Below the pieces are notes generated by a model. It saw only the letters and a program-made list of their open reading frames with translations. It did no database searches and was not told where the DNA came from. Below are positions 24,165 to 35,574 of a stretch of DNA of 64,000 nucleotides, piece by piece. Both the position numbers and the translations under genes were made by a program. The stretch covers positions 2,666,001 to 2,730,000 of the forward strand of contig NW_027331831.1 in the NCBI RefSeq assembly GCF_033568475.1, written 5' to 3'. Position 1 is the first letter of the stretch, and each line of letters starts with the position of its first letter. Origin of the DNA: Henckelia pumila (lineage: Eukaryota; Streptophyta; Magnoliopsida; Lamiales; Gesneriaceae).

Positions 24165-26119
24165 ATGGCATGCTGTGAAAAAGAAGGGATAAGAAAAGGG
24201 GCTTGGACTCCTGAAGAAGACAAGATTCTTGTTGATTTCATCACTCAGAATGGGCATGGCGCCTGGAGAAATCTCCCCAAAATTGCAGGTTTCACCATTT
24301 TTATTTTCTTTTGCAAATATGGGGCCATTCATTTGCTGTTTTGTGTTGTTCATTTCAGCTAAATTATTTCCTTCTTGGCATTTTGAGCCTATTGGATTCT
24401 ATCGTTGTTCTGGTTAAGAGTGCGAAAAGAAGCTTAAATTTGGTTCTGTTTCTTTCCATTGCTGTGAGAAAATATATTCTGAGATTTTATCATCAGAAGC
24501 AAATATACAAACATATAATGTATAGTTGTCTAAATTTTCGACAATTTTGTAATCTAATCTTATTTATTTGGAACAAAAAATGTGTAATGTATTGGTGTGG
24601 TCGTAATATGATCGATCACATGATTAGTTTTTGGGATTGAGAAGAAAGTTGGATTAAAAGATGGAATGTAGAGGTGAAAAAGAGTTGCTTAGAAGATGGT
24701 TTGGAAATAAGATTAGCATGTCACTTGTGTTTCTGGAACACATTTTCTTTTGTTATGGTAAGAAGAATATTGATTTTAAGTTCATTAAATACAATTAATG
24801 TTTGTTTGTCAAAATTGGGCATACGATAGAAAAAGTTGGAGTCGAGTTGAAAAGTGGTAGATAACATTACCCATACAAGGATCTCATTTGTCCTAGTTTC
24901 GGAAGATTTTTTCAACTGCATTTTCTTGTGTGGCATGGAGAGTATACGATTGCACGTGAGTCTTGGCTTCTCAAGAACTTCAAAGCAGTCACCCCGAGCT
25001 CGAGACTCCGGAGGCCCCTTGAGTGTAACCATAGACTACTCGATCAAGCTCGAGCAGTCGAATTTATGCTATAACCTCCTTTTCACCGAACAAGAAAAAT
25101 ACAAGCTTTTTTATTCAAGAATATTCTAATAGCAGATTTTTTTTGCGTGTTACAGGTCTCCTTCGGTGCGGGAAAAGCTGTCGGCTTCGCTGGATAAACT
25201 ATCTTCGACCCAACATTAAACGTGGTCCCTTTAGTGCAGAGGAAGAGAAAAGCATAATTGATCTACATGGAACACTCGGGAACAAGTAAGAAATTGCCTT
25301 TTTACACCCCATCAATTGCATCCCGGGGGGACCTAATATGAGGATTTTGTTGTTATTTCCTCATATTTCTTTGAGGAACAAGAAGCAATTCCGGGGGCAT
25401 CTATCACTGTTTAATTAGCTATGTTCCGCATCAAGGTTGTAGGTGAAACGATATCCTTATTTCGAATCACTGCTACTTTCAGATGGGCAGCGATAGCCTC
25501 GCGTTTACCAGGAAGAACAGACAACGATATCAAGAACTTCTGGAACTCGCATTTGAGGAAGCGCTTTGCCAGCATAGACTTCAACCAGCCGGCCAGCTCC
25601 TCTAAGTCAGTCGACACAAATCTTGAATCTCCGCTGTCTTGCCAACTGGTACAATCGGAGAGCATTCAACTCGAGGTCAAATCTTATCCATCAAATGAAG
25701 CACAACTTACACTGTCAGAAAATAAATCCGAAGGGGACTTCTTCCTCCGTCTGTGGAACTCTGGAGTTGGTGACTCATTCCGGAAAATCAAGGAGTGTAC
25801 AAGTGAATGGATTGGCGACACCTCATCTCACAGCCCAGCTTCTCAAACATCGTCCTTGACTAAAGCTGAATGGAGCTCCATAGCCACAAACCAAATCTCT
25901 AAATCCAACGCCAGCCAAAATGTGGAACCTCTGAGCTGCAGAAAGGAAGCAGACGTTTTTGCAGTCTGTTCTGATTTACCCAAACCATACGAGTTCGATG
26001 ATTCAGCAGATGTAATGTTACAGTTATTACTAGATTTTCCAGCGGGTGGCGATGATATGGGATTCCTTCAAGAATCCTTCAACAACGTCTCAGCCTCTAT
26101 CCGAGATCAGATGCAGTAA
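24165..26119 (+). CDS. R2R3-MYB transcription factor
   Basis: The exons 24165-24288, 25156-25285 and 25483-26119 splice in phase to 296 residues. The intron positions (A-G|G in R2 and N-K|W in R3) are the classic ones of plant R2R3-MYBs. R2 carries the three tryptophans ([19 protein letters not shown]). R3 has Phe then Trp, Trp ([16 protein letters not shown]), ending SHLRKRF. It binds DNA in the nucleus; the target genes are unknown. I prefer ATG 24165 ([12 protein letters not shown]) because MYBs usually start just before the CCEK motif. An upstream in-frame ATG at 24102 would add 21 Lys/Glu-rich residues. The bHLH-interaction signature is absent from R3. Its position between MSBP/F-box and remorin/b561 genes recalls the Arabidopsis MYB19/MYB45/LAF1 loci, but the sequence does not let me assign a subgroup. 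Confidence 0.88.
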
Positions 26120-27127
26120 CTTTCCCTTGGTGACATCAATGTGATCATATAACTAGAATGTCTAGTTGGTATAGCCGTATAGCACTGTTTGCCGTTTGGC
26201 CAACCTTTCGAGCTGAATCTAAACTAGAAGTACTAATTTGAAAAGAAACATTTTCCATAATGATCTGAAATTTTAATATTCTGGTAGTAACTAAGATTAA
26301 ATTGTTGAGATCCTATCCTGGGTAGCATGTTAATTATAGGTTAGTTCATGTCTGTTTACTGCTTCTTTAAGGTAAAGCCTGTAGACTGTAGTTGATGATA
26401 TCGAGGGATGAGCCTTCCGGCTTGTTTCTAAACTCGAACAAGAAACAACATAATCAAAATACTTGAACCAACACTAGACGAAACAAGATAAAATAAATCA
26501 TCTCCCCCATTTTGATCATCGGTCCGATAGGTTTTGAACAAAACAATCAAAATCGAACTGAAATTATGGAAACTTTTTCAGGGAAAGGAAAACTGATTTA
26601 TCCGGATAAACAACCATCGTTACCACATAAGTCAAGAAGAGAAGTTACTGCCCAGACATTCCACTTGAGATTTTATTTATCTATGTTCGCATAAATATCA
26701 AACGTAGGATAGAGCACTTGTTACTGCAACTGATGGTCAGGTAAAATCTTTGAGCTTCATACCATATCATATTCAAATGTTACCATATTGGCCACTAAGA
26801 ACAGACGTCGAAACAAAGGCATTATGCAAAACCTCCCAAAGCACATAAGATTTTCCTATCAGCATCCAAAATAGATAAAATTCAATAAATAAAATACTAT
26901 ACATCATACAAACTTGCCGTTTTTAACGAAAAAAGTAATCACTTATTAATTAAACTGTATCAAATAATACATCACTATGCACACATAAGAATGAAGTTAT
27001 TGGCCACAATCAACGAATTCTACATCAAATTACCGCACAATAAATACATCTGAACAAGAAACAGTAATCAAATAGAACATATGCATATAAAGCTGCAGTT
27101 TGACATTTGGACAAGATAATTTCACCT
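26120..27127. other. Convergent intergenic gap between MYB and remorin
   Basis: About 1 kb between two convergent genes, holding both 3' untranslated regions. I find no repeat with clear ends and no credible reading frame. Confidence 0.45.
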
Positions 27128-29982
27128 TTAGAAACATCCAAGTAACTTCTTTGGTCCAGTCCCAGTAGCGCGGTATTTTGCAGCTACCTCTTCTGCCTTC
27201 AGAAGATCTTCCCCACGTTTGGCTTCAGCAATCGCTCGTTTTTCTTCTGCTGCCTTGTGGACTAGTGCAACCTTGTTCTTCATTTTCTCTATATACTCTG
27301 CTTTCTTTTTCTCCAGTTGTTCCTACAAATTATTCGTATATTGGGTCACAACCCAAATCTGCATTATACTTGCATGCCGATGACTTTATCATTTATCCAA
27401 AACATTGTAATTAATTATAGGGGCAACAAAGCATGTTAAAGAAATTCCTGTAAAGCACTGAAACAAAGATGGCAAAGTATGGGGTGAGTGATGTGATATT
27501 TTTTTTTGTTGGCTTGTTTTTCGAAATTTTCGTTTTCATTGATGATGACAGTATAGCCCGCCAGGTGAATAGGTTTATCTCTAAACTACCACTACTACAA
27601 AAAAAAACTCACGTTATATTATTATATGCACACGTGAAAACATAAGTTGACCACCAATCCAAATTGAAAAGCAAAAACAAATTTGATAGGAATAATCTAC
27701 AAGTTTCCAACATTAGTCGCGTGTCTCTAATCTCTATGTATGAAAGAGGAGACTTTATACTCTTTAACAAGGGGGCAATCAAAAGCAGCTCAGCCAAATC
27801 TCGACTCAAACTCGAGTAGTATGAGTACCTATCTCAAGCAATGCTCGAGCTTAGATTCCAGCATTCTATGAGTAATCAAGCTCAACAATTTTATTCTTAT
27901 TATGTTTTAAACATATTGATTAAATGAATATTTTTATCTTAATTTCGTCATAATTCACATACTGCATTATTCAATTTTAAAAAAAAAATCAAGAGTTTTC
28001 TTCTCAAAATAGACTGGATATTTGAGTTAGCCTATAGCTCAAATAACGCAAAAATCATGCAAATTGAGCTCGAACTGGAAAAGCACCACTAAAGTATACT
28101 CAGGTTCAAGTACTATTTTTTGGTAGAGATGAACTCCATGGTAGGGTGCTACTAGAGCATTGGGACTCCACATGTATAATTTCAAAACTAAACTAACAAA
28201 AGAAAATTTGAATGTACTTTTGAAAATCATCTCCTGAACTTTCCTTTGAACCTCTAAACACATACTCCTGGAATTAACCCAACGTCAACGTGGCAAAAAA
28301 GGACGTGAAGCATAACTTTGGATATCAAACGTGCCAGGCACATTCATTTCAATTTATTAAGGCGAAAAATCCATAAACTAAAATTGTGACTCCTATGTAG
28401 ATTTTCAATAATCTAAGCTAAATTAAAACCAAAAGAAGACAAACGAATGATTTTGAAAACAATCAATAAGCAAAATTTAATATTAAAAACTGTTAATATG
28501 TAATTGCATGAAGTTTTTTTTTCTGACAAATTTATGTTTAAAGTTTCTCTTTTTAAAAATACTTAAAATACAAATTATTAAAATAATTATTTTAGCTATA
28601 TTTTCATTATATTATTCACAGTTCACACCCACGTCAAATGCTTTTTTGTTATTTACTACTAGCACTCAAAAGGGGCAAAAGCTTAAGTGCTTGAGTGCCC
28701 CGGAGGCTGGAGCCTAAGTGCAAAACAAAGCCAAGAACTTTATTGAACTCAAACACAAAGAGAAACTTCTGTCACAAAAATTCAATCTGTGCGTTGCCAA
28801 TTATTTAGCAGCAAGCCTATAGGAAAAACCAGGGCGTGCACAAGTATATCAAGCATATGACGAATACATATTAAATGGAACAAAGTATAATTTGTTTTTT
28901 GGAAATTTTGAATTAACTAACATGCAGTTTTTAAATCCATGGTTGTTTAGGGGGTTAGGGGATGGGGCAGCATCAAAAAGAAGTCATTACACTAAGATTT
29001 ATAGCTTGTTACCTCGATCTTCTTAAGCTCAGCCTCCAGACTAGCTTTCTTGCAGTTCTCCCACGCCCCGATAGCAGATACCTTCTTCTGAGCTCTGTTA
29101 ATAATTCAGCAGCAAAGGGCCACCAGTTGATAAATGCTCATTTTACCCTACTTTCCTACGGACACTCAACAATTATTGAGAAATCTCTAATGAAAAAAGA
29201 ACACAACTTACTTGTTTTCAGCTTTTGACTTCTCACTTTCTTCCCATGCTCTGATCAAGGAATTCCTCTTCTCATTTGCTACCCGTATAAGTGCAGCATC
29301 TGAGGTAGTATAACTCTCGACTCATTCACTATAAACAGAAGTAGTAGTATTCTAAAATAGTCTTGATTACCTCTGATGAGGGATCCCTCGGCTTCTTTCT
29401 TCTCAGTAGAGTCTGGTTCTTTAGCATAGAACAAAAAAAAGTCGAATGTCAGGGAAAAGGCTTGAGTTAAAGCAAGGGCTAATCACCATGTTCCTGAGCA
29501 AGGTACGTCAAAATTTGAGATTTACCATATAATTTTACAGAACATAAAACAAATTTCAAGAGGGATGCTATTATTATTATTCTTTTTTTTTTTTTGGAAC
29601 AAAAAAGGGATGTTTTTTTTTTCGACAGTGTGAAAAAAAAGGGGATGCTTTCGAACATAAAGAACATGCACCTAAAATTCCAAATTCGAATTCGAGAAAC
29701 AATCTTATTATCACAGCAACAAAGAACCCTTTTTTCCTTTACAATCAAAGACACTAAAACATCTCAAATACCAACACAAACAACAGAGAAGAAAGGAAGT
29801 CTTTACTTACTTTCGACAACAACAAGAGCCTTGGACTCATCAGGTTTCTTCTCTTCAGCAGGTGGAATCTCAGATTTCTCTTCCACCACATCTTTCGGAG
29901 CCTCCACAGGCTCGACCACCGGCGGCGGCGGAGGTTCGGAACAGGTCTCGGGTTCCACATTCTTGGTTTCCTCCTCACCCAT
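27128..29982 (-). CDS. Remorin
   Basis: Five exons (29811-29982, 29371-29418, 29212-29299, 29013-29094, 27128-27322) join in phase to 194 residues. Remorins are plant-specific plasma-membrane nanodomain proteins that act in virus movement, symbiosis and receptor signalling. The N-terminus (1-60) is Pro/Glu-rich and disordered (EPPPPPVVEPVEAPKD). The remorin C domain runs from about 75 to the end: ALIRVANEKR, AWEESEKSKAENKAQKK, then a long Lys/Glu coiled coil (EQLEKKKAEYIEKMKNKVA). The last residues GPKKLLGCF form the C-terminal anchor with the cysteine that is S-acylated in related proteins. The 1.7-kb fourth intron is AT-rich. Arabidopsis homologues include At3g48940 and At5g23750. Confidence 0.93.
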
Positions 29983-31932
29983 CTCTTGAGAAAATTGGTT
30001 GTACTAGCTCAAATTTAGCAGGAAAACACAGAGAATTGAACAAAAGAGAGACAACGATACGAACGGTGGAATAGGTCGTAACGGTTAGTTGGAGGAAGGT
30101 AAGTGCCGCTTGGAATTGAACACAGAAGGAAGCTGTGTGATTGATACAGATAATTTTTGGCCTATCATGAGTTGGCTGCTGCCCACATGTTTTTGTGTAG
30201 TAGTAGGCTAATAGTTCCCACGAAAACTTTTACGAGATCGGTCTATCTTTTGTCGTTTAATTTTATAAGATGAATATTCGACTCAATTCGTACGAATGTT
30301 ATTTTTTATTTTAAAATATTGTTTTTAATTATAGATATTGTTCTCATAAGAGACTTATTTCTAAGATTTTATAAATAATATTTTTTAAATGAAATTTATA
30401 TATGAGCTTTTTAAAAAAAAACATTAGATGTGTTTTTTTATTAAAAAAAAAAAAGTTTTTGATCATTAATTCGAAAGCTTTGGTTTGAAAATAATTTCGT
30501 GAGTTGGAGATTATATGATTATCTTTTATTCTACATTTATTTTTTATTGTAATAGATAGCTACATAATCTAACAGAAAATTAATAATGTCACCCAAAAAT
30601 AACAAAGAATAGTTTTCATTGTCATAAAAAATAATTATTATTATTACGTCGATACATTTCTTTTAAAATGTAGAAACACTTAAAGAAAGCACTTTTTAAA
30701 ATGTAAATTCAAATTTCTTTACAAAATATAATCACCAACAAAATTGAAGTATCTTTACACTTCAAACACCAAATACGAGAAACTGAATGTATGACTAAAG
30801 ATTCATTTAAAATTTAATAACATCAATGATTCTCTTGATTCCAATGGACATAATAATATTCAATGTTTTGGACACATATACATGCACAAATAAATTAAGA
30901 AATGGAAAAAAAGATCTGATAGGGACGTAAAGAGGAAAATTGTAGATCATGCTAATAAAGGGAGCGAGGAGCAATAATATGATCACTTCTCAAAATATTA
31001 ATTTTCAGAACTTATGTGTAAATAAATAACTTCTTTTATTTTTTTATTTTAGATATTCGAACATATTGTATATTCTCATATTGTTATAATTATGTAAATA
31101 ATCCAAACTCAAAAAAATCTTTTTTTTTAGTTGGAGGACAAGATTTTTGTTACAATTGAGTCTCGAACTCGAGATCTTAGTGCTTGATGAGCTACACATC
31201 GTCGGCAACTTAAAAAAATCTTGGGTTGAGGTTGGAGGGAAACAGATCATGTTGGTGGGATATTTCTCTTTTCCTTTTCTTTTCTTTAATTTAATAAATA
31301 TCACCAATCGCAATCATCATTGCTAAAAGACCCAAAATTGCAGTGAATCAGTAGTTAACTAGAGATTATTTTACGAACAAAGAGCCCTTTTAATCAAATA
31401 TCAAAAGATAGAAAAAGATTCAATTCATACTTGATTAAGCCTACCACTCCATAATTCACTACGAATTTCATTCTAATAATTGGCGAATAATAGCAATTGC
31501 ATCACGTGGTAGTGGGAATTATTTATTTATTTATTTATTTTATAAAAAGAAGATTTAATGTTGCAATTGCTTATGGGACCATTTCAGCCAAACTTCTTCT
31601 TCTTCATCTTTGTGCCGACATAAATTTTTTATATCTGTTCTTTGATAATTACGTGAATGCTTTGGTTAATTAACCATAAATTGTTTCTGATAACACTGTA
31701 AATAATCAAATTACAACATAAATGGGTTTTGATTTCTTTGATCAGCAGACCTTTGTGCCTTGTAAATTGTAAGAAACAAGAAGAATAACATATTATTGTG
31801 ATTATTATAATGATCATTATTATATATATCATGGAATGTTTGTAATTCACGTTCATGCACGCACCACTCACCTACTATACTGGAAACCCTGCATTATTAA
31901 AATCCAAATTACAAGAGCAACAACAAAAAAAA
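29983..31932. other. Remorin promoter and spacer with a SINE
   Basis: The first 150 bases include the remorin 5' leader (purine-rich on the minus strand). A worn GTGAGAC-type repeat is near 30220-30360, and a tRNA-type SINE is at 31122-31211. The right side should carry the b561 3' untranslated region. The rest is AT-rich and featureless. Confidence 0.45.
31122..31211 (-). mobile_element. Short tRNA-derived SINE
   Basis: Read on the minus strand, the body has TGTAGCTCATCAAGCAC, like a pol III A box, and GAGTTCGAGACTC, like a B box, 25-30 bases apart, and ends in an A-run. The 11-bp direct repeat AAAAAAATCTT flanks it at 31111-31121 and 31212-31222. At 90 bp it is short for a plant SINE, so it may be 5'-truncated or a small family. 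Confidence 0.6.
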
Positions 31933-34900
31933 TCATTCATGTTCTATGGCACTGTAACCATGATCGTGTTCATCTTCTGGAGGAGCCTTAGACAGGATCG
32001 TGAAGATGACAAACGACCCGTATAAGATGGTGACGATAGCGGTGAAGTTGACAAGGAAGGCCTCCGAACCATATTTCGCGACACCCGAGCTCTCCAGGAA
32101 GGTAAGCTTTTCAAGGTATCCCAAGGCAGCAGTGCCTACAGCCAATATATAAACAGAAATGCCGAAAAGTACATGCCATGGAAGTGACTCCCTTCTAAGT
32201 TGTGGTGCTCCTCCAGGGTAAAAGAAGACCACGAACCCAAATAACCACTGTAAATGATCAGAAAAACATGAGATATAAATAAGATTTTGGCAAATTGTAG
32301 TCCTTACTTGATGAGTATTAATGAGAAGCTATGGAGGGATGGAAGCCTTTTTATAGCAATAATTTTTCCTATATAGCACCTATTTATGCAGCATGATTAT
32401 AGAAATATTATATTTATCAGAGCCAGCGTCATTCGAAATTATTTGGAGGGGAAATGTTTGCTATAAACAGTTGGCCCTGTATCTTAATGTATCTGGCGTT
32501 TCAATCGATAATCAAAATATCTGAGTTGTATTGTTAACTCCAACTAAAACTTTGTTACAATCATATTTGCTCCTACAAGCCTTATTGATGTAACTAATCA
32601 CTTAATTAACAAGAAAATCGGTTCAAGCTTAATCCTTTTTGTCATGACAATCTCAACTTGTTATCGCCCTTCAGATCACAAGGTGAAAAAAGCTACGTCG
32701 ACATGCCAGTGGTGAAACACATGCAACAAGAACCTTGCTCACATATTTATGCTACTCAAGCCATGATTTTTAACTGGAACATAAAGGGCACCCAAGAAAA
32801 GAATATAAGATAGAAAAGGAGAATTAATTTGAGTATTTGAATGTTACCTGGATTCCATAGAGAGAGATGACACCAATTCCGAGCCAAGAGTGTAAACTAT
32901 ATAAATTTGCAATGTTGCTTTCATTGTGGAACTTGAATGCGGTGTATATTCCAATGATACCGAGTGCAAGAGCAATAGCATGAAGAACTAGATGTATTAG
33001 CTTCTTTTCTGCCTTCTTCAGAGGCAGAGATTTGTAACTCATAATGGCTGTAATTATAAAATAATGGAGAAAATTAAGAAAAATTTTCTACTAATTTTAG
33101 GTTCCAGATGAATTTTTATTACCTTGGCCTCCGATTACGATAAACCCAATGAACATCAATACAGGATGATTCTGGAGCCAAAAGAAGAAAAATAGATGTG
33201 AGACTTACCACAACAATCTTAGTAGCCAAGTTTTTAAAAAAATCTTAAATGAATGTTCCTGTTTTAGATCTTATTTTCCTGTCAGAAGAATCAACCTGAA
33301 TTGAAGCATTGCAGTCCCTTAATCGACTATAGTAAGTTCTTCACTGATCTTCAATTGCAAGAGTTTATCTTTTGAAATTCATGACCCATCTTTATTCCTC
33401 AACTAAACCCCGTACTTACAATGTTTCTGAACTATAAAATGTTTACTGTGATTCAACCAATTATATATAATCTGCAACACTAAGGGAGTGTTTGCAATCA
33501 CTAAAAAAAAGTGATTGTTAGCTTTTTGCTTAAAAAAATCATTTTTGTGTGTTTCTTAAACCTAGATTGTGTGTTAAATTATGCTTAACTTATTGAAATC
33601 CAAAATCTAGTCGTGTGGTGATTTTGATTCTCCAAAAGTGATTCTAATAAGAGATCATTGTTAAAATCATTCTAATCACTTATTTATCAAACATTACCCA
33701 ACTTCGATTTTTAGATTTTCAAATATGTTTTCAAACACTACCAACTTTTGATTTTTTTTAATTTTTTTATAATTTATGAATTAATCACTTCTACAAAAAA
33801 CACAATCTATTGCAAACACTCCCTAAGCTTTGTGGATATATTCTATCATCTTATGAAGAAGGTTTGAAACCATAATCATCTCCCCATATAAGTTAAGAAA
33901 GAACACCATTTACTTTTTGATATACTCTAGTGCTTTTGATTGCTGGTGGACCATGTAAGTAACGCTTTTGAGACTTACATAATCCAAGAATACCCAAATA
34001 AAATCGGTATGTAAAACCGTGAACCTCATATACACAACGACCGGATCAAATATGCCAAAAGCGAAGAACTGACAGCCAAGTTTGGTCCCAAACTTGCAAA
34101 AGGCTTCCAATAACTACAAACACCCAATCTCTTTTTTCACCACCCGATGTAAATAGTACAAGGGCAACGAGGACCACGTGTTCATCATCTCTAGAAGTAA
34201 CACAAATCTCAATCAATGCTGCCTAACTTCTCTAAATGTAACCTATAATATCGCACAAAAATCGCTGCAAGTGTTCAATCTGGAATTGCTCCAATTTGGC
34301 ATATCGTTTTAAAGATTGGAAGAGATCCACGCATAAAAGAGTGACTCCTGTCGCAAAACCTTCACTTGAACTTGTACAAACCAAGTGGTAGAAGCATGTG
34401 GCTAAGGTAGTGTTTTAGAGAACTTCCAGGAAACACTTTTCCGCTTTTTATTAACAAAATTTTGAAATTTTGTGAAATTTTGTTAAAAAAAAGTTGAGAA
34501 GTGCTTCCAAGGAGCTCCTAGGAAACACTACCTAACATATCATTCTAGTTGGCGGATGAAAAACAGGGCAGCCAGGGCCAGCCCCCCTGCTTTTATTTAT
34601 TTAAATATCCGTAACACCGTAATTATATCAGATAATTACAGTTACACCCCGTCTAAACTTTTGTCTAATTAGTTTCACGTTTCAACCCTCCTAGAAAAGA
34701 ACCTGCATTCTATATTTCTATGTGTGTCAAGTGTTCTGTTCATGATTCCCAAATCACAACTGAACCTTAGGTTGTGCTTGGATTGAATAAATCGACTAGA
34801 TAAAATTCAAATTACTTGACTTGCGTGGACAATCCAATCCACGCCTCAAATCCTTCCCCAAATATCTCTCCCTCCAAATCAAATGAATCGATCCAAGTGC

Positions 34901-35574
34901 AACCTCAGGGACAACAAACTTTTCTAGTAATATTTCACAAAGATGGATACAGAGGTCATACAAGTTTACTAAGAACAACACTGCACACCACGGACTTGAA
35001 CAGGTTCGATGTGGTTAGGCATCTAATAATGGATATCATTTGAATAGAAATTAAGAGTCTAAGCTTAAAGTCCTCCACTCAAACCTTATTTTATATACCA
35101 AATTCAGTTACATCGGTGCAAAAGCATCTCACAAATAACTGGACTCCCTAGAAATCCGTTAATTTATCATCTTTCAAGCCAAAAGATTAGCTTGCGAATT
35201 GTACGGAGTCAGCTCATTTCCCTGGAAGACAACATCGAATCAAGAAAAACTCTTCCACAACATCAAACAACCGTCAAAATCTAGTTTTTCTTGCAGCCCA
35301 TATCCCAATAATCATAGCACACAAACTAAACAAGATGCTCATAAAATAACAATGCACAACAGACCCTCAAAGCTTCCAAACAAAAAGGAAGAAAAATCAC
35401 GATGAACTGGAAAAAAAGAGGGAATCTTACATTGAAAATGAGACTCTTGTTCGTAGCTTCCCAAGCCAAACCACCCCTGAAGCTTACGCACCAGACTAAC
35501 ACCAGTATGGCACCAACTACAGCCAGAACATGCGCCACATAAGAAACGTACACAGCCTTCACCCCTATCGCCAT
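31933..35574 (-). CDS. CYB561: Transmembrane ascorbate ferrireductase, cytochrome b561
   Basis: The exons 35431-35574, 33123-33171, 32848-33047 and 31933-32247 splice to 235 residues, the usual size. CYB561 proteins pass electrons from cytosolic ascorbate across the vacuolar or other endomembrane to monodehydroascorbate or Fe(III). Six membrane helices are visible. The four haem-ligand histidines are His50 (NHPVLM), His83 (LIHLVLH), His117 (LYSLHSW) and His156 (LPWHVLFG), the same numbers I recall for the Arabidopsis enzyme. FRGGLAWE, KNHNES-like FHNESNIANLYS and FFYPGG are conserved. The 2.26-kb first intron has collected three MITEs. The start is ATG 35574; the frame is open for 14 codons upstream. 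Arabidopsis relatives are ACYB-1 and ACYB-2, the latter next to the MYB gene LAF1 there. Confidence 0.94.
33484..33823. mobile_element. Tourist-like (PIF/Harbinger) MITE, best copy
   Basis: It lies in the first b561 intron. The ends GGGAGTGTTTGCAAT and ATTGCAAACACTCCC are perfect inverted repeats, flanked by TAA at 33481-33483 and 33824-33826. The 340-bp interior has paired TTTTGATTCTCCAAAAGTGA and ATCACTTATTTATCAAACA motifs found in the other copies (800, 46940, 60324). Ends and duplication match Tourist-like elements. Confidence 0.8.
34406..34532. mobile_element. Hairpin MITE with TAA target duplication (127 bp)
   Basis: It lies in the first b561 intron. GGTAGTGTTT and AAACACTACC close a nearly complete palindrome centred on TTTTGAAATTTTGTGAAATTTTG, flanked by TAA at 34403-34405 and 34533-34535. 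A worn copy is at 4635. The 3-bp TAA duplication suggests PIF/Harbinger. Confidence 0.75.
34766..34908. mobile_element. MITE, TTAGGTTGYGYTTGGAT family, short copy
   Basis: It lies in the first b561 intron. The left end CTTAGGTTGTGCTTGGATTG pairs with CGATCCAAGTGCAACCTCAG at the right end. These are the ends of the element at 3978-4279, with a different, shorter interior. Confidence 0.6.

Noticed and set aside
24229-24640. Frames of 62 and 109 codons after the first MYB exon
   Set aside because: They read into the first MYB intron beyond a canonical donor; R2 continues at 25156.
24721-25129. Frames inside MYB intron 1 on both strands
   Set aside because: No family match and they lie between well-supported splice sites.
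24165-26119. Naming the MYB as MYB19, MYB45 or LAF1
   Set aside because: Only gene order suggests it; the R2 and R3 sequences do not clearly match what I remember of that clade.
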